DNA of 64,000 nucleotides from Clavaria fumosa (lineage: Eukaryota; Basidiomycota; Agaricomycetes; Agaricales; Clavariaceae), in NCBI GenBank assembly GCA_951802425.1, contig OX637796.1, forward strand, positions 3,534,001-3,598,000, given 5' to 3'. Below the pieces are notes generated by a model. That model saw only the letters and a program-made list of their open reading frames with translations. It was not told the origin of the DNA and did not search any database. A program made the translations under genes and the position numbers. Position 1 is the stretch's first letter; every line of letters begins with the position of its first letter. This document shows positions 50,205-61,334 of this stretch, in pieces.

Positions 50205-50919
50205 GCTTTGAGGGAAGCGCCTCTCGAGTTCGAGCAGGTGCTGGTGACCTACCTGCGCGGCGGGCGCATCGGCCCCTGCCGCCCGACTATCAGCGTCGCG
50301 GGCGAGCGCAGGGATGCGATTGACTATTATACTGAGAAGCTCAAGTGCACCGAGGCGGGCGTCCACAAGTACCGTGCGCAGATCGACACGCGCAAGGCGG
50401 AGAATTACGGCTTCGCGAGCATAGCCGCTGTCCCGTATGCGCACATTGTCGCGCGCCTCCTGAGGGGCAAGAATCCGATGGGCATCAACATCGAGCTCGC
50501 GCCGAACCCGAAGGATATCGTGCGTTTTCCGCTGCCCTCGGTTCTTTTTTTCCATGTCTGACATTGTGGTTTAGATATGGGCAAACATGGCCAAGTCCGA
50601 CTCCGAGATTCTGGCTAAGAAGATAATCAGCTTCATATGGCTCGCGGTGGTGTGCTTCATTAACACCGTCCCACTTGCCATCATCTCTGTCCTTGCCAAT
50701 CTTGCTTCTGTGCGTGTCAATGTTTCACAGCTCCGTGCCTATCTCAGCGACTAAATATAAATGCCATTATAAATACCCAATAGCTCACTGCCGCTGTACC
50801 TGCATTGGATAGATGGTCCAAGGCCTCGCCATTGAGTTTCGCAAATCCGGGGTGCTCCCGCCAGCTGTGCGAGCGCTGTTCGGATGGGTGTTGCCTATGA
50901 TTATGCGCTGGCTTACTCA
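50205..50919 (+). pseudogene. Remnant of an RSN1/CSC1-type (DUF221) cation channel gene
   Basis: A first exon-like segment to 50519 gives EFEQVLVTYLRGGRIG, DAIDYYTEKLKCTEAGVHKYR, IDTRKAENYGFASIAAVPYAHIVARLLRGK and LAPNPKDI. A 55-nt intron leads to 50575..50709 (IWANMAKSDSEILAKK plus helix FIWLAVVCFINTVPLAIISVLANL). A third piece near 50780-50919 reads LTAAVPALDRWSKASPLSF, then must change frame near 50845 to give SGVLPPAVRALFGWVLPMIMRWLTQ. These are the middle part of the fungal stress-gated channel family. The N-terminal helices and the rest of the pore region are missing, so it is a fragment. Confidence 0.75.
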
Positions 50920-52101
50920 GTACGTGGCGCTGCTTTTTCTTCGTTATCGCCAAGAGATACTGATGTTTGCCTAATTTTGCGGCAACGACATATTGCATCT
51001 GCGGACTGTTGATGTGTTCTCGCGCCCGAGAAGGTCGTGCTGATCCAGCCGCAGCAGCTTGTGAAAGTGAAGATGTTCGCGATTGCAATGCCGATGGCGT
51101 GGTAGCAGCCCCCCGGAAGACGTTCGTGCCTCGGTCCGCTCCTTTGTTCGTTTGTTGGTAGACTGTAGTGGCAGTGGTGCTGTTTTTTTTTGTTTTGGTG
51201 TTTCTTCCTCTTCCTCTTCCACATGGCTTTTGTGTGGGAATTGCCGGGTCCCACATATTGTCCATTGTTCATTTTCTCGCCTCATCACCCTCCCATCGTC
51301 TGCAGTACTCGAGCCCGGGAATGCAGATGATGGGAAGGGCCGATGTCCTGTCATTCTTTCAACACCACAGGGAGCCTCCTACCTACACCAACTCACACCA
51401 CTTGTGACCTGCTCATGCAACCTGCACCTGTCGCATTTTTTTCTCTATCTCTATCTCTTTGATCTTTACAGAGACGACATTGCATCGAGATGCGCTGTTG
51501 CTACCGCTGAGGAGCATACTGTCTCATGTCAGTCGTCCTCCATGGCGCTCTGCCCCACCTCTGACGCATGTCTCTCTATACCTCATAAAGAAACATCCTG
51601 GGACGCCATCTTCTCTCGTCCTCCTGGATGTCGACGCTGGCGTATCTGTTTCACCCGTTTGGCCCGTCGTCCGCCTCGCCCTCCGACCTCACCGCTGCCC
51701 ACCCCCCCGACTCCTCTCTCTCCCCGCCACATCACCCCGGCCTCCCGTCGTCCTCGTCGTCCTCGTCGTCGAACCATCCACCGCTGCCGCCGCCCCCGAA
51801 TGGTGAGTGCCACAGGAACGTCCCTCCGCGTTGGTCCGAGTCGCATTTCCTTCCGCACCCGTCGATGCGTCTTCCTCTGTCGGTGAGTCCCGCCCATTCC
51901 GCATCGCATGTGGTAGCATCGCATGTGATAGCATCGAAAAGTCCGCATCGTTACGCTGCCAAGTCTCGTATGCGATATTACGGAAAGAAAGTGGAAATTT
52001 GTCCTCGACGTGAATCCTGAGTAGGGCATTCGGATGGAAGCGCCCGCGGTAAGGAGCGATACAGTTTTGATACTCCGTGTTAGAGTCGACGGCGACACTA
52101 A
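50920..52101. other. Unassigned sequence; one possible exon start at 51628
   Basis: No recognised gene. An ATG at 51628 opens a Ser/Pro-rich frame (MSTLAYLFHPFGPSS) that reaches a GTGAGT donor-like site near 51802, so a short unknown gene start is possible. There is no homology I can name. Confidence 0.35.
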
Positions 52102-52930
52102 TTAATGCACGGCAGCGAGCACCATAGCGGCGGCAGCAGCGGTGGCAGCAAGTGCGACAGCAGCGGCAGCAAGTGCGACAGCAGCGGCAGCAAGTGCGAC
52201 AGCGGCGGCAGCAAGTGCGACAGCGGTGGCAGCAAGTGCGACAGCGGCAGGACAGCGGTGGCAGCGGGTGTAACGGTGGTGGCAGCGAACACGACAGCGG
52301 CGGCAGTGAGCACGACAGCGGCGGCAGCGAGCGCGACAGTGGCGGCAGCGAGCGCGACAGCGGCGGCAGCGAGCACGATGGCGGCAGCAGCGACGGCGAC
52401 AGCGAGCACGATGGCGGCGCCAGCGACGGCAGCAGCGAGCACGATGGCGGCGCCAGCGACGGCGGCAGCGAGCACGATGGCGGTGGCAGCGATGGCGGCA
52501 GCGAGCACGATGGCGGCAGCGAGCACGATGGCGGCAGCGAGCACGATGGCGGTGGCAGCGACGGCGGCAGCGAGCACGATGGCGGTGGCAGCGACGGCGG
52601 CAGCGAGCACGATGGCGGTGGCAGCGACGGCGGCAGCGAGCACGATGGCGGTGGCAGCGACGGCGGCAGCGAGCGCAACAGCAGCGGCAGCGGCACGACG
52701 GCGGTAGCAGCGGGTGCGACGGTGGTGGCAGCGAGCATGACAGCGGCGGCAGCGAGCACGACAGCGGCAGCAGCGAGTGCGACAGCAGTGATAGCGAGTG
52801 CGATAGCAGTGGCTGCGAGCGCAACAGCAGTGGCAGCGGGTATGATGGCAGTGGCAGTGAGCACAACAGCGGCGGCAGCGAGCACGATGGTGTCAGTGGC
52901 AGCAGTGCGACAGCAATGAGCATGGCACAG
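52102..52930. repeat. GC-rich trinucleotide-periodic minisatellite, open in five frames
   Basis: Built from ggc, agc, gac, gcg and gtg triplets. The cleanest part (about 52535-52680) is a 33-bp unit (gcgagcacgatggcggtggc, then agcgacggcggca) repeated about four times, with 12-21 bp partial units before it. All units are multiples of three without stops in most frames, so long frames exist on both strands (Ala/Thr/Ser-rich, Gly/Ser/His/Asp-rich, Arg/Cys-rich). I regard these frames as by-products of the repeat, not genes. Confidence 0.85.
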
Positions 52931-53212
52931 CAGCATTTACTGTAATATTACATTGTGTACTGGTTAGACATGATCAATATTACTTTATAGTGGTGGCTGC
53001 TACAACAATACTGAACATGGCACCAACTTGAACTTGAATGAAGGGCCATTCACTGAACAGACTGCGGTCCCAGAAAGGCCTCTTCTACACAATGCTGCAT
53101 AGATGCACCTTAGTCTATGAAGAGCTGCAGAGGCCTGCATAAATATGCCCACTTCTATGGCTTCTATGGCTTCTATGGCCTTCTACAATCCAAAAACAGG
53201 TTTTGCTGATGC
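52931..53212. other. Spacer between minisatellite and unit B
   Basis: AT-richer sequence with a small 9-bp direct repeat (ttctatggc, three copies near 53152-53180) just before unit B begins. No gene seen. Confidence 0.5.
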
Positions 53213-55063
53213 AGCCCCCTCGCCGCCGCGCACACTCAGTTCTGGCATCCCGCCGCATGCTCCTTACAGCCAACCTCGTCCAGAGGGGATGCCAGCACTC
53301 CAGGACCCTTCATACCACCTCCCGAACTTTCGGAAATAGTCGATGGCTGCCGCACCTGAGGGCTGTCGCCGGAGCAGCCTCCGACTCGTTGCCTGTATTG
53401 GGAAGACCTGAGCCATCTGTTTCTTCTGATTGCCATTGAGGAACTTGGCTTTGCCAATGTCTATCGGTAAACTTCATCCCCCATTAATTAAGGACAACTT
53501 TGACATTTGAGATTGTCTTGGCGTCTTAACCACACATTTAAGATGGCTAAGTAATGCTAAATAAACTTGCACTTTTCCTGATGTGTACCTTGGCTCATAG
53601 CATCCCGCCGCATGCTCTGTCCAGCCAACCGCATCCGGAGGGGACGCCAGCGCTCCAGGACCCTGCATACCACCTCCAGAACTTTCCATCCTCGTATCCC
53701 TCTTCGGCTGGTCGACGGCTGCCGCACCTGAGGGCTGTCGCCGGAGCAGCCTCCGACTCGCGTGAAATGAGCGTGGATGTCATCTAAGATGGGCTGATTG
53801 GCTTGAATGTTCCCGGAATCAGGGTATGCATTGGTGTAAATGTCAAACCCCATGACCTTGCCATCCACTACGCTGAAGACAATCGCTATTTCGCCAATGC
53901 TTGCCATGAATGGTGACACGTCATTGCCATACCCGGCCGGGAAAATGACACAAGTCTGAGCGAAGACTGAGAGATTTGGATTATCATTACAGTCCGAAAT
54001 TATTGGCATGTACATACACCGATTTTCTCCAATTGGTACTAGCCTCAACTGGCGTGCCCAGAGATGAGACCACGATGCTTGCAACTGAAGCTTGTAGGCA
54101 ATGCCATAAACCGCGTCAACCTTCGCAAAGTCTGCAGCAAGGCTTGGATCCTTTGGATTGTTTTGAGAGGGCAGAGTCAAAGTGATCTCGCCATAGCCAG
54201 GATCGCGATAGGTGCCTGCATACTCCTTAAGATTCAATTGAGGTTCCTTCTCATTGACAGCAGGAAGAGAACGTTGATGGAATTTCCACCTGTCAATTAT
54301 CAACACCGGTACAAAATGACAATTTCTTGGTGCGAACCTCATAGACCAAGGTATTTCAGGCAATCCAAGCACACGATCAGCAATGGTCTTGTCAATGATA
54401 TTAGCGAAGCGGTATCGACCATCAATGTTTGCTAGCATCACGAAAGCCAGGCCTGCCTGAGGGTATACAGATACACGGGATGATACTCCAGGCAATCCGC
54501 CATTGTGATACAAATGCTACGAAAAGTGCAGGTCAGCAAGATGATGGTGACTGGTGACTACATGACCAGAATCACATCATAGCCTCGGTAAGAATCACGG
54601 CACCACCCCAGACCATAACCCTCGAAAGATACTTCTGGTATGTCAGGCTTGCGTCCGACAATAGCTCTGACTTCAGTAATTTTCTGAATGATTTTTGGGA
54701 AGACAGCATCTGCAGACTGGTCCTTAGAGACTAAGGACTGGAGTACCAATTGGAGCCATTTGGACTATGCAGAAACTTAGCTGTATTACATTGAAGATGA
54801 GGCAACAATTACCATGTCCTTCGCACTAGATATGATTCCACCTGCTGGGAAAATGTAGTCGGCAGATGGTTCTGGGAACCAGAAAGGAATTTCATGGCCA
54901 GAGAAACTGTCAAAACTGTCAGAGAAGCGTCCAGTGCTCCGTGCTTTCTTGTCAGAGAAGGAAGTTGATGTCATCCCTGTGGGAATGAAGATTCGCTCCT
55001 GTATGAACTGCCGGTAGTCCCCAACATATTTGTCCAGGATTGCACCTGCAGCAATGTACATCT

Positions 55064-55353
55064 TGTTAGGATCGCTTATGTAAGCCATCCCAAAGTGCAG
55101 TTGTGGAGAAACTGGGGAGGGTTGTTGGAAGGTCACATGACCTGTGGCTGGGTCGGATTATGTAATCATGTAAGATCACATGACCTGGGCCTGGGCGCAT
55201 CACGTGATTCGAGGGTCCGAGCGTGGGAACACCGGCAAGTGCCGAAGCGTTCGCTATAAGTACTTTCGCTTTTCCTTTTTTGTACTCTTTTCCCCTTATC
55301 TTAGTATTGTCGTCATGACCTTACGCTTAAGTTGTGTGAGACCCAGTCTGATA
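55064..55353 (+). repeat. Left LTR
   Basis: Begins TGTTAGG and ends TGATA. Contains a TATAAG motif at 55255-55260, a CACGTG E-box near 55201 and two copies of tcacatgacctg. Differs from the right LTR at four positions (gtcGgat/gtcAgat; gatTcGagg/gatCcAagg; aacAccgg/aacGccgg). Confidence 0.95.
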
Positions 55354-55354
55354 T

Positions 55355-55365
55355 AATACTAAGAT
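55355..55365 (+). other. Predicted self-priming primer-binding site
   Basis: AATACTAAGAT, one base after the left LTR, is the exact reverse complement of ATCTTAGTATT at 55298-55308 inside the LTR. The complementarity is exactly 11 nt, the flanking bases do not pair, and the LTR site lies 43 nt after the start of the TATA motif. I see no match to the usual initiator tRNA-Met PBS (TGGTATC). Confidence 0.75.
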
Positions 55366-55927
55366 CCGCCTGTCCGCCCTAGCCCCGTGTCCTAACCCGG
55401 CTAGCCTGGACCCTTAATTTCAAACTGTGACACGTTGTCACAGCTCAGCCCCTATCATCCTCTTCTCCTTTACCCTGCCTGCGGTGTGTAACAGAACCGC
55501 GCGAAATTTTTACTGTGTGTAGATACACGTGACCAGACCCAGAGGAAGTCAACTGTGACCCTCCCCAAGTGATACCGAGTGCCCAAGGCCCGGAACTTTG
55601 TTTTACAGCTACATACCAGTGAATCGTGTAGTGTACAGGGCAAGGAAAGGCCCCTACATAGTCTTTCTGTAGTTTCCTGGTCCAGTGGACAGGGCCCTTG
55701 CTCTGTGACCATTGTCAGAAGGGCGCACGGGCAACTCATTAGGAGTTGTGGAGTGACCACCTGGGACACCATTTGGGCCCCACGTTAACAAAAGTTTCAT
55801 AGAATAAGAGTTCTATAGGTACATAAGTACACAGAAGAGCAGCCTAAGAGGACAGGACTGTTAAGAGATCGAAGAAATCCTGAGTGCCCAAGGCCTGGAA
55901 CTTTATTTACAGCATCCAGGGCCTGTG

Positions 55928-58900
55928 ATGGCAGACCATGTCGCCCCGCCTGTAGCCCAACCTATGAGGCTTGACCTATCTGTTGCCCCCTTTGATGGGC
56001 AGAAAAGGAACTTCCGTACATTCCTCCGATCCCTTCGCCTCCTGTTTATGGCGAACCCGACTGTCTATGCTGTGGACCTGGTGAAGGTCCTTTTTGCTCT
56101 GAGCAAAATTACTGGAGAAGGATTCGCTGCAGAGTGGGCGAATATGAAGGCGGAAGAGATCCTGGGTAGTGGCAAGGCCGGAACCTGGGCAGAGTTTGTG
56201 GAGGAGATGAAGCACGCATTCGACGACCCGAATGACCGTGCGACTGCCCTTGCCGATATTGCAGGGCTGAAACAGGGTGCCATGACAGCACCAGAGTTCT
56301 TCGCGAAATTCGAGACGCTGTCCCGACGGGCAAAGTTGAGTGCAGAGAAGGACTCAGGAATCCTAGTCCATTGGCTGGAGTTGAACCTGAGTAGGAGGTT
56401 GGTGGAGAGAATCTATGGTGTCTCCCCGATGCCAGAGACATATGGAGAATGGAAGGTGCTGGCTGAGAGGCTTGATGCCCAGCAAAGGCGACTGGATGGG
56501 ATACTCACGGAACGGACACCGCGACCCACTGTGACCCCTGCGCGACCCACCGCAACCCTACCGCGACCTGCCGTGACCGTTTCGCGACCTCTTGTGACCC
56601 CTCTGCTGTGTACTCCAGATGTGGCCATGGCCCGAGGATGGGCCCCTGCTGATGAGAGATGTTGTTTCCAATGCCACCAGACTGGCCATGCTGTCCGTTT
56701 CTGCCCCCTGCCTGATACACGTCTGCAGGTCCCAAGGGCCCAAACCCGGGCAGCACCATGTGCCCCCCAAATGGCGGAGGGATATGAGAAAGAGATTGCA
56801 CGGCTCCGAGCCTGCATAGAGCTGTGTGAGAGAGAGAGGAGGACTCCCACTGGGGAGAAGAAGTGTGCCAGCCCCCTTTCCGTCCCTGTGCCTGCTGCAA
56901 GTATACCCCGATATACTATCTTGCAGCGGAGACATACCCGAATTGGGGCTGAGGTGAAGGAGGAAGTGAGACTGGCAGAGCGCCTAACCAGAGTGCGGCC
57001 AGAAGTGCGGAAACATGTGCCACGAGAGCTAGCCATCCAGGTGCACTTGGAGGCTTTCAGCACTGGCAAAGGGACCACAATGAAGGCCCTTGTCGACTCA
57101 GGGTGCACCAACTGCTTCATGGATTTGGAGTGGGCGAAAGGAGTGGGACTGGAGCCATCTCTCCTGCTGAACCCAATCACCATGTATAATGTGGATGGGA
57201 CACAGAACAGGGATGGAAAGGTCCGATATGGGATAGAGGTGCTGGTGAGAGTTGGTGACCACCAGGAGCGGATCCACTTTCTGCTGGGAAAGACCCAGTC
57301 CCACAAGGTCATCCTTGGGCATGACTGGCTCAAGCGGCATAACCCGGATATCGACTGGCAGAAGGCAGAGCTGAGCCTTACCCGCTGCCCCCCACAGTGT
57401 TCCCCATCCCCTCGAGCCCCTGCACCCCTGAAAACGAGTACCCTCGCATCCACGAGTATTCTGGACACCCGTTTTCCCAACTCTGGCCCTACCCCCGATT
57501 GGCCCAGCCGCTACCCTTTGGTGTTTAGTGAAGCAAAGTGGGATGAACTTCCCCGCTCCCGACCAGACTTCGATATTAAGATCGAGTTCAAAAAGGACCC
57601 TGAGCACCTCTCCTCCAAGCTGTATTCTTTGACACGGCAGGAGATGGTGGAGATGAACCGTTGGGTGGATGAGCAGCTTGCTTCTGGACGAATCCGGCCC
57701 TCGAAATCCCCGTATGCCAGCCCCTTCTTCTTCAAACATGAGAAGGACAAACTGCGGCCAATCATCGACTACTCGAGGCTGAATGCACACCTGATCAAGG
57801 ACAAGTACCCCCTCCCCTGCATCCGAGACACAGTGGATGTGCTTAAAGGAGCGTCGATCTACTCTAAGATTGATGCAAAGGGAGGTTTCCCATCTATGCA
57901 GGTCTGGCCTGAGCACCAGCACCGTTGCGCCTTCCTGACACCCCGTGGACTCTTCGAACCAGCTGTCATGTGGTTTGGACTGCAGAATGCCCCTGCCACC
58001 TTCCAACGCTTCATGAATCATGTGTTGAGGGAGGAGATTGCAGGAGGACATGTGAGGGCCTATGTGGATGATGTCATTGTGTTTGCAGAGGACTTGGCTA
58101 CACACCGGTACTGGATGGATCGGGTCTTGAGGAAGTTTGGAGAGAATGGGTTGTGTCTCAAACTCAGTAAATGCGAGTTTGAGAAGAGTGAGATCATCTT
58201 CCTGGGGATGAAGATCTCCCACAACAGACTAGAGCATGATCCGGCCAAGGGTGCGGCAGTCCGAGATTGGCCACGTCCTAAGAATGTGAAGGATGTCCAG
58301 AGGTTCAATGGGATGCTGAACTACCTCCGCCGGCACATCCCAAATCTTTCTGCCCGGGCAAAGCCACTCTTCCGGCTGACTGGGAATGTTCCGTGGAAAT
58401 GGGAGGAGGAGGAGGAAGCAGCCTTCCGAGATCTCCGCCAGGCACTCGTATCAGCCCCGGTCTTGGCTCTGCCTCAGGACAAAGGGAGATGGAAGGTAGA
58501 GACAGATGCAAGCAACCTGGCAACTGGTGGAGTGCTCTCGCAGCAGCAGACGGATGGAACCTGGAGAGTTGTTGACTATATCTCCAAGGCCCTCACTGCA
58601 GCTGAGAAGAACTACGATGTGTACGACAAGGAGTTCTTGGCTGTGATTCGGGCACTTCGCGAGTGGTGAGCATACCTCATTGGAGCAGAGGAGACGATCG
58701 AGATCTGGACGGACCATGCAAACCTCCAGTACTTCCGGAAGCCCCAGAAGTTGAAGCCGAGGCAGGTTCGTTGGGTTGGAGAGCTCCAGTGCTTTGACTT
58801 TGAGATAAAGTATCGCACTGGCAAGTCGAACACAAAGGCAGATGCACTCTCCCGGAGACCGGACTATGGAGAGATGGTGGAGGAGGATGCACCAGTGCAG

Positions 58901-60376
58901 GTTTTCCCGGAAACGGAAGTCCGTGTGTCATTCACATCGGAAATGGAGACGCTACTCCAGAAAAATAGCGCGGTACACATACAGAAGCCGGAGGAGCTTG
59001 ATGATGAGTGGACACGAGATCGTGCTGGACTCTGGCGAAAGGGGATAGTCACCTGGGTCCCCCTAGGAGCTCGTGAGGCCGTTCTTGAGTTTGAGCATGA
59101 CCTCCCCGCTGCTGGACACCCTGGGCCCCAGAAGTTGAGAGCAGCACTAGTGAAGGGTTATTGGTGGCCGGACATGGTAAAAGATGCGGATCAGTATGCC
59201 CAGGGGTGTGAGACATGCCAGCGGACGAAGCCCGACCATACCAAGCGTGCTGCCCCACTGCACCCCCATCTGGTGCCCGATGGTCCCTGGTCGGTGATCT
59301 CATGGGACATAGTCGGTCCCCTCCCCCTCTCCCGTGGACATAATGCCATCCTTGTTATTGTCGACAAATTCACGAAACGGACACTGCTCGAAGCGATCGG
59401 GCTCGACCTCACAGGACTTGGAGCGGCGCGTCTCCTCCGGGATCGAGTGTTTCGTGACCATGGAGTCCCTCACAAGGTTGTGAGTGACCGGGGGTCCCAG
59501 TTCGTGTCCCGCTTCATGAAGGAGTTCTACTCCATGATCCGGGTAAAGGCAAATCCAAGTACTGCCTTTCATCCGCAGACTGATGGACAGACGGAACGGG
59601 CGAACCAGGAGATGGAGATCTATCTCCGGGCTTACGTGGACCATCTCCAGGATGACTGGGCTGAATGGTTGTCCACTGCGGAGTTTGCTCTTAATAATCG
59701 TGAGCACTCAGCAACAGGACAGACACCTTTCTTCCTTGATTATGGACGACACCCATGGAATGGGGGGCTCCGGCCACCTTCTGAGGTGAACCCGGTGGCG
59801 GACGAGTGGATGGCTAAGCTCACGGAGTCCCGAAGAGCAGCCAAGGAGGCAATGGAGAAAGCAGTGGCAGCGATGAAGAAGAGCTACGATAAGGGGAAAC
59901 GCCCAAGTCGGGAGTACTCTGAGGGAGATCTGGTCTGGCTGGATACTAGAAACTTGAAGATGGACCGGCCCTGTAAAAAGCTTGACAACAAGAGAGCAGG
60001 CCCCTTTGCAGTTGAGGAGAAGGTGGGACCTGCTGGGTATCGCCTCAAGCTCCCTCGGGCCTGGCGCATCCATCGGGTCTTCAATGAGTTGCTGTTGACA
60101 CCATACCACCCCCCTTCCTTCCCTTCCCAGAACCTGCCTCCCCCTCCGCCCCCTACGATTGATGATGACCACCTGGAGTATGATGTGGAGGCGATCCTTG
60201 ATGTTAAGAAGGTGGGGCGTGGAGTGAGATACCTGGTGAAGTGGTTGGGATACCCTGTAGAGGAGAACACTTGGGAGCCACGACGGAACCTCACCAATGT
60301 GGCACTGCTTCTCCGGGACTTCTTCCTTGCTCACCCTGACAAGGCCAAGCTAGCTGGTCGGGACACCCAGCCTTAA
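55928..60376 (+). pseudogene. gag-pol polyprotein frame of the chromovirus, one internal TGA
   Basis: One continuous frame of 1,483 codons apart from a TGA at 58667-58669 (codon 914). Gag (about 1-240) is followed by a CCHC knuckle (CFQCHQTGHAVRFC, about 244). Then come an aspartic protease (LVDSGCTN, about 387), reverse transcriptase (YVDDV, about 712), RNase H (ETDAS, about 857), integrase with HHCC (about 1056-1097) and DDE residues (WDIVGPL about 1126, VSDRGSQF about 1186, the Glu in TDGQTERANQE about 1222), and a chromodomain (about 1416-1471; YLVKWLGYPVEENTWEP). The stop falls within the RNase H region, between LREW and AYLIGAEE, where relatives commonly have an Arg; a CGA to TGA transition explains it. 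Nothing else is broken. Confidence 0.9.
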
Positions 60377-60387
60377 GAGGGGGGTGA
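60374..60387 (+). other. Polypurine tract
   Basis: taagaggggggtga immediately precedes the right LTR start TGTTAGG; this is the expected plus-strand primer site. Confidence 0.85.
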
Positions 60388-60677
60388 TGTTAGGATCGCT
60401 TATGTAAGCCATCCCAAAGTGCAGTTGTGGAGAAACTGGGGAGGGTTGTTGGAAGGTCACATGACCTGTGGCTGGGTCAGATTATGTAATCATGTAAGAT
60501 CACATGACCTGGGCCTGGGCGCATCACGTGATCCAAGGGTCCGAGCGTGGGAACGCCGGCAAGTGCCGAAGCGTTCGCTATAAGTACTTTCGCTTTTCCT
60601 TTTTTGTACTCTTTTCCCCTTATCTTAGTATTGTCGTCATGACCTTACGCTTAAGTTGTGTGAGACCCAGTCTGATA
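60388..60677 (+). repeat. Right LTR
   Basis: 290 bp, same ends as the left LTR, with four transitions between them; followed at once by the duplicated target catct. Confidence 0.95.
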
Positions 60678-61334
60678 CATCTTGGATTTTGGTGAGCGAC
60701 TAGGACATATGGTCTGGGGTTGCACACACCGAATTGCTGTACTGCCAACGTTCTCTCAGCCCAGCAGTCGGCAATAGGAAACGAAGGCGGTGAATGTAGT
60801 CTGGAATGGTGTCTGTTTCTGGGTAGGAAAAAAGATGCCTTGAAAGTGAAAGACGTTTAATAAAGACAAAAACGATGAACAGGTTTCATACCCAGGCAAA
60901 CCAGATTGCATGCTGAGGCCATCCTGTAGAGTTGCCTGAGAGGTAGCACATGGATCACGAAGTGCCCATTCATTGGAAAGCAAGTCTTGCAACTTGGATT
61001 CCCATGATAAAGGGGGCAGTCTATTGCTCCCTGCCGTCTCCAAATCATGAGCAACAAGTCCAATAGCAGTGGATATGAAAGCCTTTGTGCAAGAGCCTAT
61101 ACCAAAAAGTGTCTGAAAACAAGCTGGGTTAAGAATGTGAATGACAATAATAATCACGGAATACACGGACGTCTGGTGTCACTTTGTCCCCAGCAGTGTT
61201 CGCAATGCCGAGACCATGGGCCTCAATCTCGCCATCAGGTCTAACGATGCCAATGGCAAGTCCAGGGACTTTCCATGCCACACGCAAATGCTCGATATGC
61301 GCAAGTAATTCAGGTGTTAGGATCGTCGCCATGA

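Larger units (their letters stand above)
55064..60677 (+). mobile_element. Complete Ty3/gypsy chromovirus LTR retrotransposon (5,614 bp)
   Basis: Bounded by two 290-bp LTRs and a 5-bp target-site duplication (catct at 55059-55063 and 60678-60682). Internal order: self-priming-type PBS, untranslated leader to 55927, gag-pol frame 55928-60376, polypurine tract, right LTR. The domain order protease, reverse transcriptase, RNase H, integrase, chromodomain identifies a fungal chromovirus (Metaviridae). The four LTR differences are all transitions, so insertion is recent on an evolutionary scale. Confidence 0.95.
53557..61332 (-). pseudogene. Serine beta-lactamase-like gene, copy B, interrupted by retrotransposon
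   Basis: The 5' part (61332 to 60683) and 3' part (55063 to about 53557) flank the insertion. Here the reading frame missing in copy A is intact (KLQDLLSNEWALRDPCATSQATLQDGLSMQSGLPG). Ser-x-x-Lys (SCTK) and Tyr-x-Asn (YSN) are kept, but the late motif reads HNGG instead of HTGG, and one splice donor has lost a base (GTGATT versus GTGAGT in copy A at the matching site). The insertion lies exactly at an intron-exon border (see findings). Expression as one transcript across 5.6 kb is unlikely. Confidence 0.8.

Noticed and set aside
51689..52936. Long minus-strand frame (over 400 residues) and plus-strand frames across the minisatellite
   Set aside because: The sequence is a triplet-built repeat without stops in most frames. 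The products are monotonous and no frame is favoured, so I treat them as by-products.
53340..53790. Possible separate small genes in the internal repeat at the 3' end of the lactamase-like copies
   Set aside because: Short frames there are the repeat read in other phases, with no domain and no consistent start between copies.
57098..58222. Minus-strand frame of 374 residues opposite the polyprotein
   Set aside because: Antisense shadow of the reverse transcriptase region. It has no motif and no independent start context.
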